From positions 970,210 through 1,034,209 of the forward strand of contig CM034407.1 in NCBI GenBank assembly GCA_019925095.2: 64,000 bases of DNA, read 5' to 3'. Position 1 is the first letter of the stretch, and every line of letters starts with the position of its first letter. This DNA comes from Dendrolimus kikuchii (taxonomy: Eukaryota; Arthropoda; Insecta; Lepidoptera; Lasiocampidae). Position numbers and translations under genes: made by a program. Of this stretch, positions 55,168-64,000 are shown in pieces. The notes below the pieces were generated by a model. That model was not told the DNA's origin. It was given only the letters and a program-made list of their open reading frames with translations, and did no database searches.

Positions 55168-55553
55168 ATATGTTTATGTCCAATTAGGTCATCACAATTT
55201 CAAATACGCATTTTCATTTTTTTTTTTATGTTTTATTGAATTAGCCTAAAAATGCTACTTTATTTCATTTATAAACATGTTATGAGACCGTCACTCATAA
55301 AAAAGTGATAGCTTCGTGTAATAAATAAACACCAAGCGTTACGGTTTTCAACTTTAATTTTTAATTTTAACCATTTGTTCTAAGTTCTCCCGTTGTGACT
55401 AGCATGGAAAAACCATACATTATATTATCTGGTTACAATAAATCAATTTGGGATGAATTCATTTAATATAAGACATGACAGACATGAATTCATTTAACAA
55501 GCGATTGGTTAGAATACTTTACTATCTTATTATTTAATATACAGTACAAGCAA

Positions 55554-55855
55554 TTATAGACTGTGTAACAAATCGCTGCCAGATGGGAGCGTGCCCAGAA
55601 AGCTGGCTGCATTGCCGCGCTGTATGGCGATGCTTATTTGTTGGGCGAAATATAAGCCAGTCTTCTGATCACGGGTGGCATCAAAGAGTTTCTTGCAAAT
55701 CTCTTTGAAGAAACTCTTTGCCGACGGACCCCACGGACCTAATGTTTCAACTCCAAACGGCACAAATATATAACCCCTTCCTAAGGTTCCATATTTGCGC
55801 CGTTTGAGAGCTTCAGCTTTTGAAGCAGCACTTTTAAGTTTGCATCTTATTTTTT
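55554..55855 (-). pseudogene. LINE ORF C-terminal fragment inside BEL/Pao
   Basis: The minus strand encodes RRKYGTLGRGYIFVPFGVET, GPWGPSAKSFFKEI, IAIQRGNAASFLGTLP and a stop. This is a C-terminal phrase common in metazoan LINE polyproteins. It is a different LINE family from the others in the window. Confidence 0.6.
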
Positions 55856-57297
55856 TGTCTTTATATCATATTAAAGCAAAGTTAGTAATTTATCATTTAA
55901 ACTTCATTTATGTTATTCCATAGAGATGATTTATGCAATTCATTAATTTCATTTTAATTTTAGAATTTAGTGTCTTGAGACACCACAAGAAAGGCATTGC
56001 CAGGTGCATACTAGTATACACACAGTATTGACACCAACCATAAATCTTAGTTCGGGCCTTTATAGCCTAATTTAAATATGCTTGTGTTTTGTTTGTTGAA
56101 CTACATCACATTTATAGAAGTTCAAACAACTACAAATGTCGTTAAATTACAAAATGTAATTATTTGAGTAATTTTAATATCAAAGTTAAAGTTACCATAA
56201 TTAAATATATTAATTAGAATTTTATTTAAAACTTATTTAATACAGTCCACATATTATCGAAAGTTACTTTATTTTATTTGCTAATTTATTAACGTCGGTA
56301 AAATTTTATACAGATTTGAAATTCATGGTTGTCATTTGGCAAAGGCTTGATTTCTTATTGCAATAAATGTTGAAATATAATTAAAGGTTTGCTGTTGTTG
56401 CGTTGATTGCCACCACCAGCGTCTCCTTCTGTTAGGTTTCCCATTAGATTTTCTGTGTAGATTAAGGTGAGCCCTATTTTTGATGCTAATTTTCGGAAAC
56501 AGGTTTATCACATTTTGCTTCATTTGATGATTCACTACCAGAATTATGAGGAGCCACAGTCATTAATTTGCCTTGTGAAGGTTTGTGACTCGTTGGGGAT
56601 ACCTAGTCATACCCTCAGAATGAGAGACTCTGGACTCATAGGAGCATGCAATGATTTTTGCAATTAATTAAAATGGCCTTACAACCCATTTTAGATTACT
56701 AACTTACTTCTAGCGACTTTAAAATGAAAGAAAGATTTCCATTTATTTTCTACGTCATACTGTTTCTGTGACTTCTTTGAGACGATTGTGAAATCCAAGT
56801 AAATAACGTTCATTATGAGTGCTGGGATATTGTCATTTATGTATATTAATTTGTTTACTGCCACTCGTATATATTTAATCGCCTCTAGAAGACATCATCA
56901 TGCCTTTGACCCTAATGATTATTCGACCGATTTCTTACGTCATTCGTTGCCAACAATAAGGGACTCCAGGACAATATCAAGGACATTAGAATATATTGGC
57001 TGGATCAAGTAACTCCAGAAGGGCTTCAGACTTGAAAAGTGCAAGGAACTAGAAGTCATAAGATTCTATCCAAGCCATTATAGTTATACCTTCTTGGAGC
57101 AAGATATTTTGCTATCACTCAAGTTGAAACTAGTTCTACTATTCACTCAAGTTCTAGATAAGCTGAGTGCGTAGAGGATTTAAGAGCCTTGACTTATTTC
57201 ATCAACTGATTGTTTATGATTGTATTAATTTCAAGATTGTCCACTGCCCATGAGATTGAACTAGTGGTTGAAAGGGAGCTTTCAACGCCCGCGGGCA
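55856..57297. other. BEL/Pao interior without recognisable genes
   Basis: AT-rich. Short ORFs at 56467-56667 and 56815-57012 have no family I recognise. No RT or integrase motifs were seen on either strand. Confidence 0.5.
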
Positions 57298-57488
57298 TGT
57301 TCGCGACGTTATCTTCATCGCAAAATTACTGAACGAAACGGAACGCGCAGTTTAAATAATGGACAGCTACGACGGTTAAAGTTTTCTCGCTTCTTCACAA
57401 ATTCTCAGTGTTGTACGTAATACACGTAATAAACTATTTTTGAGTTTTTCATTTCAATATTAGCAGAAAAGTATCTCCATCATATTCA
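57298..57488 (+). repeat. BEL/Pao 3' LTR
   Basis: 191 bp, TGTTCGCGACGTTATC to ATCATATTCA, followed by GTTGT. Confidence 0.9.
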
Positions 57489-58089
57489 GTTGTCAAGATC
57501 ACTTAGAGCCACATTTAATAAATTATGAACCGCGTCGATTGTAGATTTTTTGGATCTAAACCCGAATTGCTGCGGAGAGAAAAGATTGTTTATCTCTAGA
57601 AAAGATGCCAGTCTTTTGTTGATTAAACGCTCCAATATTTTAGATATGGTCGGTAAAATAGAAATTGGCCTGCAGTTGTTAACACAGTTTTTATGTCCAC
57701 TCTTATATATTGGCTTAACGAGAGCCTTTTTAAAAGCTAGGGGAGAAATTCCAGATGACAGAGCGAGATTACAAATGTAAACGTTAGGAGTAGTTAGAAT
57801 ATTTCTATACCTTTTATTCATATACCCGAGATTTGGTCTAGACCTACAGTACAATTATCCTTTAAACCTAAGATCAGCTGATTAACTTCACTTTCATCAG
57901 TGGGAGATAATACAATGGACTTGCATGGAGTACAAGAGGGTAATAAGGAATGAAGAGAAAGAAATAAGTATTTATTCACGTCTTCAATATCACATTTTAG
58001 AGATGTCGCAACGGCAAGAGAATCCAGACCTTGGTTTATTGACTCAATGTCAATCATATGGAATATTTATTACTAAGAAAATGATAAAT

Positions 58090-58320
58090 AAATTCAAATT
58101 CAAAAGGTTTTATTCAAAATAAGTTCCACTGGAGAACACGTTTTAAAGGTCATACATGTAAGTTAAAATTTAATTTTTACTTCCTATTCTATGTACACCG
58201 CTTCGCAGCGTGTTGATGCTGTAAAAGAGAAGAAGCGGCAAGCAACTCCCCAGCAACACGTGTAGCTAAATATTGTTTTTCTTTATATTTTATATTCTTT
58301 TTTTCATAAGTTTTGTACAG
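58090..58320 (-). mobile_element. LINE 3' tail, family a, copy 2
   Basis: Reverse-orientation match to 12686-12962, starting at AAATTCAAATTC repeats. Contains the pseudoknot at 58197-58260. Confidence 0.65.
58197..58260 (-). ncRNA. Predicted H-type pseudoknot, family a
   Basis: Minus strand: CGTGTT/AACACG and GCTG/CAGC form stem 1; GCCGCTTC/GAAGCGGT form the crossing stem 2. Confidence 0.6.
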
Positions 58321-58754
58321 AAGTATGTTACAGAATAATTTTTGAAGAATTAATGGAGTTGTAGCAAACAGTGCATACTCAATAAGACCAAGACAATAAA
58401 AGGAAAGAGAAATAATGTTATAGTTATAATAATGACATGACGTGCTAAAATGTTATGTGACTGCAAATAAATATTTTTGTTTGGCTAAGATATATAATTT
58501 AAATTAATTTTACTTTGAAAACATGAAATTCTTTTTTAAAAATTATTCATTTATTTATTGATAAGCCTTATGTTTTCATCGCATTTGAATCTTTTTCGTC
58601 ATCATGGATAGTTAAAATTCGAGTAATTATGGAATAAGAGTACCGTCGTGGCAGCAACGCGGCAAGAGCGACAAACAACATTAACGACCTTTATGAGCGA
58701 ACACTACAATGAACGCACTTGTTTTGTCCGCTTCCATTCTGAAAATTCCGACTT
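58321..58754. other. No gene seen
   Basis: AT-rich, unassigned. Confidence 0.5.
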
Positions 58755-59440
58755 TTTTTTTATAGTTGGAGTACAGCAGACAGGCTGACGGCCCACCTGA
58801 TGGAAAGCGGTTACCGTCGCTTATGGACATTTGCAACACCAGAGATTTCATCAACTCGCTGCCGGCTTTGAAGAAATTTTATGACACCCTTTTTGAAAAA
58901 CTCCATATCATAGCGCTGTGAAAAAGCCTCGGCTGGGAGCTCATTCCAAATCCTCACGGTATGTACGAAAAAGGTTCTACAGAACCGTTGCGTATATGAG
59001 CGAAGCGGCTTAAGAAAGTGGGGGTAAAATCCCAACACATGGCGAGCGGTTCGATGGTAGAAAGAGGACGAATACACCATTCTATAGAGTTCTTCCGAAT
59101 ACTCCCCGTTATACAGTCAGTAGCCAGGTGCTCCAGCCCAAAAGTGTGAGCAGTACTCCATATGCGGGCTCACCTGGGTTTTATAAAGCACAAAGCGTTG
59201 CCGCGGTGTGAAGTACTCCTTGGACCGGTTTAACACTCCCAGCTTCTTAGAGGCAAGTTTTGCTACGGCTACCGCTACCGTTTCCATGTGTTGGACACGA
59301 ACGCTGCATGCTCGAATAGAGCGGGCACTCAGGCCGTACGCTCAGGGCCGGCTCGATTGGTGTGATACCACCCTCTCACTGAATATCGGCGTGAAACAGT
59401 TAGAATTGAGCTAGCTTATCGTGTTTCATGCGATGAGTGC
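58755..59440 (-). pseudogene. CR1/Jockey-like LINE 3' end; donor of the SINE-A tail
   Basis: Minus-strand coding: VAKLASKKLGVLNRSKEYFT, LYKTQVSPHMEYCSHFWAGA, a stop, YNGEYSEELY, FYHRTARHVLGFYPHFLKPL, FFVHTVRIWNELPAEAFSQR, YDMEFFKKGVIKFLQSRQRV, stop near 58811. The following 3' region, ggtgttgcaaatgtccata...ggtaaccgctttccatcag...ctgtctgctg...ataaaaaaaa, is the same as the last 90 bases of SINE-A. An internal deletion joins the two coding halves. Confidence 0.75.
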
Positions 59441-59494
59441 GAGTTCCAATGGACAACTTCCCCCACACCATATTCCTCCTGTTCTAAACCCTCT

Positions 59495-59621
59495 AGAATA
59501 GAATAGAATAGAATAATCATTTATTGCTACATAGGTGTTTTTTTGTGGTAATTGTCTTAATACATTTTGCCTTATTAGGCGTGCAATTTTTACATCTTAT
59601 AATTAAATTTAAATTGAAACT
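59495..59621. other. GAATA-type LINE tail remnant
   Basis: Short ATAGA repeats followed by atcatttattgct, like 18827. Confidence 0.4.
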
Positions 59622-59935
59622 ATTTTTTTTTTATTGCAGGAGTTCAGCAGACAGGCAGACGGCCCACTAGATGGAAAGCGGTTACCATCGCCTATGGGCA
59701 TTTGCAACAACAAAGGTGCTACAAATGCGCTGCTGCTCTCTTAAAGGAGACTGGAACCTGGTCACTAATGCCGGAACACAACACAAGGTTGTTATGGCGG
59801 CATACTCTAGACCAGGGGTGGTCGCCATCCAGTCGAGCAAATACTCTACCACCTGGCTGTGGGTTGTTTAGTCGCCTCTTACGACAGGCCGCCGGGCCGC
59901 AGGAAATTGTATTCTTTCTCCGTTCCTGCACGGAT
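59622..59935 (-). mobile_element. SINE-A, full length
   Basis: Very close to the copy at 8316-8628 (both carry gtcgagcaaatactctacc). The flanks share AAACTA. Confidence 0.85.
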
Positions 59936-61389
59936 AAACTAATAACATTACAATCATTATTGAAATAATTACTATAATCATTAAATAAATTAGACTATAT
60001 TAAATGTCAAACAAATCAATAATTATAAGAAGACATAGTAATCATTAGAATTTATCAATTGTATAATCCTCGATTTTATAGTAGCATTTAATTATCATTT
60101 TTTTTTAGATGTCCTTTAAATAATAACTTGGATTTTTGTGGCTTCCGTTCCAGACACTCATGCGTCCAACAGGTGCACCGCATCACGGAGCACATACTAT
60201 CTCACTTTGCCCATCGCCCCCGCCCTATAGGAACAGCCGTACTGTTCCTAGACGTAGTAAAAGCCTTCGACAAGGTCTGGCACAACGGCTTCATTTACAA
60301 GCTGTACCGTTCGGTGTGCCAGACAGACTCGTGCTCATCTTTCGAGACTTCATCCTAGGCCGAAGCTTCCGTTTTCGAGTGGAGGGAACGCGCTCGTCCC
60401 CTCACCCACTCACAGCCGGTGTACCACAGGGCTCGGCCCTGTCCCCACTACCTTTCACGCTGTACACCAGCGACATCCCAAAAACTACAGATGTGGAGTT
60501 GGCCATCTTCGCGGATGACACCGCACTCTATACATCAGATCACAACCGACAAATAGCTTGCGTCCGGCTGCAGGCAGCTGTCACAGAGCTAGGCGAATGG
60601 TTTCGCAAATGGAGGATAGAGGTAAACCCGGAGAAAAGCGCTGCAATGTTCTTTTCCCCGGGCACGCTTCGCTCCCCCAAACGCGCTTGCCTTCGCCTAA
60701 AAACCATTTCGCTCTACGAACAACAAATCCCCTGGGCAAAGTACACCAAATACCTGGGTGTCACCCTAGATCAGAACTTGTGCTTCAACGAGCATATCAC
60801 TATAATCCGAAATAGAGCGCGATTTGTGATGGGTCGTTTAGCACCCATGATAGACAAACGAAGCAAAATGTCCCTCAGACACAAGCTTACTTTGTATAAA
60901 ACATGCATCCGCCCGATCATGACATACGCGAGTGTGGTATTCGGCCATGCCAAGCCTGCCCTTTTAGATAAATTGCAAATCGTGCAGAACAAATTCATGC
61001 GCAGAGCCGTCGGTGCTCCCCTCTATATGCGTAACGTCGACCTCCAACGCGATCTGGAGCTTCCCTCCATCAAAAACTACATTACGTCGCTCTCGCGTAA
61101 GTATTTCGATCTCGCGCCGCACCATCGAAATCCGCTCGTCGTGTCCACGTCCGATTATAAGCCTCAGCGAAAGGCTCTCGTGCGACGACCGCGTAACGTC
61201 CTCACGGACAGGGTCGACGTTATCACAAAACGGCTGGCGCGGATCAGCCCGCCCGCGGTTAGGACGGCAGACTGGCAGGCACGGACAGACAGACACAGAC
61301 GGCGGCGTCTCAGGCGCCGCCAATCAAGATCTCTCCACGTCCCTGCGAGGGACGCTAGGAGACATAGCCCCCCCACAGGATAGACCAGG

Positions 61390-61453
61390 CGTGTTGCTGG
61401 GAAGTTTCTTTCGCCGTTTCTTCTCTCCCAGCCATAACACGTTGCGAAACGGC
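61390..61453 (+). ncRNA. Predicted H-type pseudoknot after LINE ORF2 stop, copy 2
   Basis: Same sequence and spacing (6 bases after the stop) as 44439-44502. Confidence 0.65.
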
Positions 61454-61650
61454 AGTAAGATAGCGTAGGCCGACGCGAACCACCGATCACGGTCCGCCGG
61501 GATCCTTCCCCTCGGGCTTCATATTACCCGTCGCCCGTTCTCAATTAGTGCTTTGTGTCGCCCTATGGTGGGCATCATTAAATTCATCCCCCTCTCATGG
61601 CAACAGTCCAGCCGAGGTAAAACTCCTTAGGGAACTCCCTCGAGCAAGTT

Positions 61651-61699
61651 GGCTTTGGGGCGAGCGCCTTCGCTTTGCGAAGGCACTCGCCCCAAAGCC
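61651..61699. repeat. 23-bp inverted repeat with 3-base loop
   Basis: Arms 61651-61673 and 61677-61699 pair with one mismatch. It lies in the 3' region of the second LINE copy and would form a strong GC-rich hairpin. Confidence 0.85.
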
Positions 61700-61764
61700 C
61701 CCGGTAAAGTTGTAAGGTCGTCGGACCAACAACATAAAGTCAAGTCCAATAAAAAAAATGAATT

Positions 61765-62051
61765 TTTGCTTTTTTATATTGTCATGTAATTTATTCCATT
61801 CGTCCTGACTGATCCCTCCACCCTACTCCATCCTGAAGTTGGCATTGCGTTGGTTTTGCTCCTGGTGTTGCAGGCGTCTAGATGCCACCCATAAATTACG
61901 CCCCACATTAAGAGGGGGAGTGGGTCGATGAAATGTTACATTGTGTGACAAGGAATTTTAAATTTCGTGACGTCAAATTTCAAACTCTCTACTAATAAAC
62001 TCGGAAACTACTGGACCGATTTCAAAAAATCTTTCACCATTCGAATGCTAC
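61765..62051. other. Degraded repeat, no gene
   Basis: ctactggaccgatttcaaa resembles Helitron/RTE-derived repeats. The rest is unassigned. Confidence 0.4.
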
Positions 62052-62112
62052 GAGAATCGTTTCATACCTAGAATGATGCGTGAGGCATCATTCTAGGTAT
62101 AAAACGATTCTC
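62052..62112. repeat. 28-bp inverted repeat with 5-base loop
   Basis: Arms 62052-62079 and 62085-62112 pair at 27 of 28 positions around GTGAG. It sits alone in AT-rich DNA. Confidence 0.9.
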
Positions 62113-62177
62113 TTTCGCGAGGATTTGGTGCTCTATCTTTAAATTATATGTATGGGACAGTTTGTGCAGTAAATTAC

Positions 62178-62880
62178 ATTCTACTATTCAAATTATAAGT
62201 CTCTGAATGACGGAATACGATACGTTTCACTAAACAGTCGAAATTTTCAACCAAAACACACACATTTAGCTTGAAATAATCTATATCCTACAACTATTGT
62301 CAATAATTAAGAAATTTTTAGAAAATCCAATTCCCACCAAAAATGCCTTCATTTCTATTTGTTTTTAAACTACCAAGTGATACATGCTTCCCGATTAGCA
62401 GTCGAACCTAAGTAAATGAAATCAGTCAATTTTAAACATCAATAATTTCATAAGAGGAAACAATTAATTTATACCGTTTCAAATTCCTTCAGAAAACAAA
62501 TTAAAATAAACATAAACCACTAAGTACTAACCTTTTCTGAATTAATTATGAAAATGCACTTAAATAACTATATATGGTCACTTTACATCACTAATGAAGC
62601 AAATTGAAAAACAAAAAGCTTTACATGCATTGAATTTGCTATAAATATTAAACAATCTATCCTAAAAATAACTGACCACTATCAGTCTGTTTCCTTTTTT
62701 AAATAAAGATCTTAAATAAAAATATAAAGTATTAATAAATGAACTTAAACGTCACTGATATAAGAGTTTGTTTTGAATAAATGCTGTATGTGTAGTGATG
62801 TTACTGAGATATCGACATAGCATAATCGATACTGAGTACATAGAATCGATATTCATTAAATAATTAATAATGAATAAATA
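62178..62880 (+). repeat. Repeat F, copy 2
   Basis: Direct repeat of 29920-30630, 32 kb away in the same orientation. It lacks about 40 bp near 62628. No ORF. Confidence 0.6.
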
Positions 62881-63022
62881 GTAATAAAATCTTTATTACA
62901 TAGCCATTAAAACATAATTGTGTTACAAGTAAAAGGTACAAAAAAGACAGAATTTTCAAATGCAAGCTGTGAAGTATGATGGTTGCCAAGACCCCACACT
63001 AGGAACAAACCATCTGTTACAA

Positions 63023-63344
63023 TTGACTTTTTGGCGGGAACTGAAAGGAGATATTGTGCTGTGCAGTTTTATTTTCTAAAAATGTGTAAAATTACTCTAA
63101 AATGAACAATAGTTGCAGGATATTGATAGTTTTTGAGTAGTAATGATGTGTTTTGTGAGAAATGTGAACTGTATAGTCAAATGTGGCCTTTTGAGTTGTC
63201 ACAAGAACTCCGTTGAATGGCACTAGTTGATGACCTACAGTTCAGCTGTGTTACACATAGGTTTAAGAAAGTTAAGAAACTATATTGTAAACTAAGATCT
63301 GGCTTAAAGGTCTAGCTGCCAAGCCATAAACTTAAATTTTAAAA
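63023..63344 (+). mobile_element. SINE-B with 11-bp target duplication
   Basis: Full-length plus-strand copy, flanked by ATCTGTTACAA at 63012-63022 and 63345-63355. Confidence 0.85.
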
Positions 63345-63644
63345 ATCTGTTACAAGTAGCATTGACAGCCACCCGACTGCAAGAAACTACTTGTAATTAA
63401 AGGCTAATTTATTACATAAAGAGAAAATTGTGAATCCTAAACTAGTAAAACTATAAAATATTAGGATTCAGATGATATTGTATTTATAGTTTTATTTAAG
63501 CATCTGCATAGTACTACAGGATGTCTACGTGTGTGTGTGTGTTTGTACACGTGGGTGTGAGTGTGTTACGATAATTACAGAGTGTATGGTACCAAGAGTA
63601 GAAACTGCCAATTTAATCAAAAAAATAATAAGTACATATATATA

Positions 63645-64000
63645 GAGTTAAGACTCAAGCTCCGGGGGTGGAAGTGATAAATGGTATCACATCAGAAGTA
63701 GCTTCAGTGAACCTGCAGCCCACCTCTCTACACACCTTAGCCTCTCACACCCGTGTTGCCCCTGTCTTCTATGGCATTTTTAGGGGCCCATGCAGGGAGT
63801 GGCGAGTCATCGTCTGCCCATTTTTCCATGTTCCCCGAACATTGCGATGGGCAGACGCCATAGTTCCCATATCCCCAGACCCCCAGTACCACTAGCAGTT
63901 CACCCCAATAGCCCGGTACTTTTGACCTCATTTCCCACAATAGTCCTACACTGGCCGAGGCTTGTCCTTGGGTGCATTACTATATGGTGTAGACAGGGAT
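63645..64000 (-). mobile_element. Repeat C, copy 3, runs off window
   Basis: Matches copy 1 from agactcaagctcc onwards and is still aligned at the last base. Preceded by a GT tract near 63531. Confidence 0.65.

Larger units (their letters stand above)
51914..57488 (+). mobile_element. BEL/Pao LTR retrotransposon, defective
   Basis: 5575 bp bounded by LTRs and the 5-bp target duplication GTTGT (51909-51913 and 57489-57493). Gag and protease remnants are recognisable. Reverse transcriptase, RNase H and integrase are absent; 55.2-57.3 kb instead holds a LINE fragment and unassigned DNA. The LTRs differ at about 12 of 191 positions by eye, so the insertion is not very recent. Confidence 0.9.
50716..58060 (-). 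pseudogene. Jockey-like LINE ORF2, family J2, split by a BEL/Pao element
   Basis: The 5' half (57494-58057): DESEVNQLILGLKDNCTVGL, frameshift near 57830, then CRPISILPTISKILER, QQFGFRSKKSTIDAVHNLL, LSDLDN. The 3' half (50753-51913): KCLSLCLDLTKAFDTVS (motif A), a TAG stop, LFESYLSDRTQRV, FGVPQGSILGPTLFLIYIND (B), FTFADDTALF (C), KYLGVIVDQNLSFKPHI, then ILKVSAGLPYRF and NYDEMEGLLRIII, stop at 50753. Removing the BEL element and one GTTGT rejoins the frame at Asp-Asn-Lys-Arg. The endonuclease domain is missing and several frame breaks show it is dead. Confidence 0.8.
60138..61750 (+). mobile_element. Jockey-type LINE, copy 2, 5'-truncated and frameshifted
   Basis: Starts within RT at GFRSRHSCVQQVHRI. 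A one-base deletion near 60308 (ctgtaccgttcgg versus ttgtaccagttcgg in copy 1) breaks the frame after GFIYKLY; the correct frame resumes at FGVPDRLVLIFRD and stays open to the stop at 61383. The apparent first 57 residues of the long ORF from 60136 are out of frame. The 3' region repeats copy 1 to 61604, then continues to an AATAAAAAAAA end at about 61760. Otherwise close to copy 1, so recent. Confidence 0.85.

Noticed and set aside
60136..60305. N-terminal 57 residues of the long ORF in LINE copy 2
   Set aside because: Out of frame relative to RT; the real RT frame there is GFRSRHSC...FIYKLY, broken by a one-base deletion near 60308.

Overview
The window reads as insect nuclear DNA, most likely from a butterfly or moth. 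It is AT-rich and packed with transposable elements of types common in Lepidoptera: short Helitrons that start TCTATACTAATATTATAAAGC and end CTAG, Jockey-type and RTE-like LINEs, BEL/Pao elements, mariner and hAT remnants, and two abundant SINE-like families. I see no rRNA, no convincing tRNA, no CRISPR array and no bacterial-type operon. I cannot name the species. Such density without ordinary genes would fit a W chromosome or pericentromeric DNA, but that is inference.

Host-type coding: one gene family is present twice on the minus strand. Copy A (1-1729) runs off the left edge and copy B lies at 46125-49448. Both encode N-terminal ankyrin repeats followed by a PD-(D/E)xK nuclease-like domain. 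The duplication includes about 0.8-0.9 kb of upstream DNA, in which copy B has two CCAAT/TATA promoter-like blocks and copy A has one damaged block. Copy B loses its normal C-terminus in a TA/TATG microsatellite beside an RTE insertion.

Mobile DNA, left to right. 2.5-13.5 kb: SINE-A and SINE-B copies, two solo LTRs (3.4 and 11.6 kb), RTE 3' ends and a 781-bp Helitron. 14.07-15.82 kb: hAT-like element with an 8-bp target duplication and nested retroelements. 16-23 kb: RTE copies, a TA-flanked MITE at 19.7 kb and GC-rich repeats C and D. 23.6-28.5 kb: repeat H twice, one copy carrying at least four stacked insertions. 28.8-38.9 kb: nested Helitrons, a BEL/Pao integrase remnant, LINE fragments, a broken mariner and a Penelope-like repeat. 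39.6-44.65 kb: a Jockey-type LINE with both ORFs open; a frameshifted 5'-truncated sister is at 60.1-61.75 kb. 44.77-45.54 kb: a second Helitron of the 8.8-kb type. 50.6-58.1 kb: a minus-strand LINE split by a 5.6-kb BEL/Pao element with 191-bp LTRs and the 5-bp duplication GTTGT. 58.7-64 kb: a CR1/Jockey-like LINE tail, SINE-A, the Jockey sister copy, repeat F, SINE-B and repeat C.

Names used here: SINE-A (about 310 bp, ends CAATAAAA, 15 copies or fragments), SINE-B (about 320 bp, ends GCCAAGCCATAAA, 5 copies), RTE-like LINE (ends in TATG repeats), repeats C to H as described. The most interesting signals are the ankyrin-nuclease gene pair, a 64-nt pseudoknot conserved with compensatory changes in the 3' regions of three LINE families (12.8, 17.1, 38.6, 44.4, 58.2 and 61.4 kb), and a 3' tail shared by SINE-A and the LINE at 58.8 kb, which suggests a SINE/LINE partnership.
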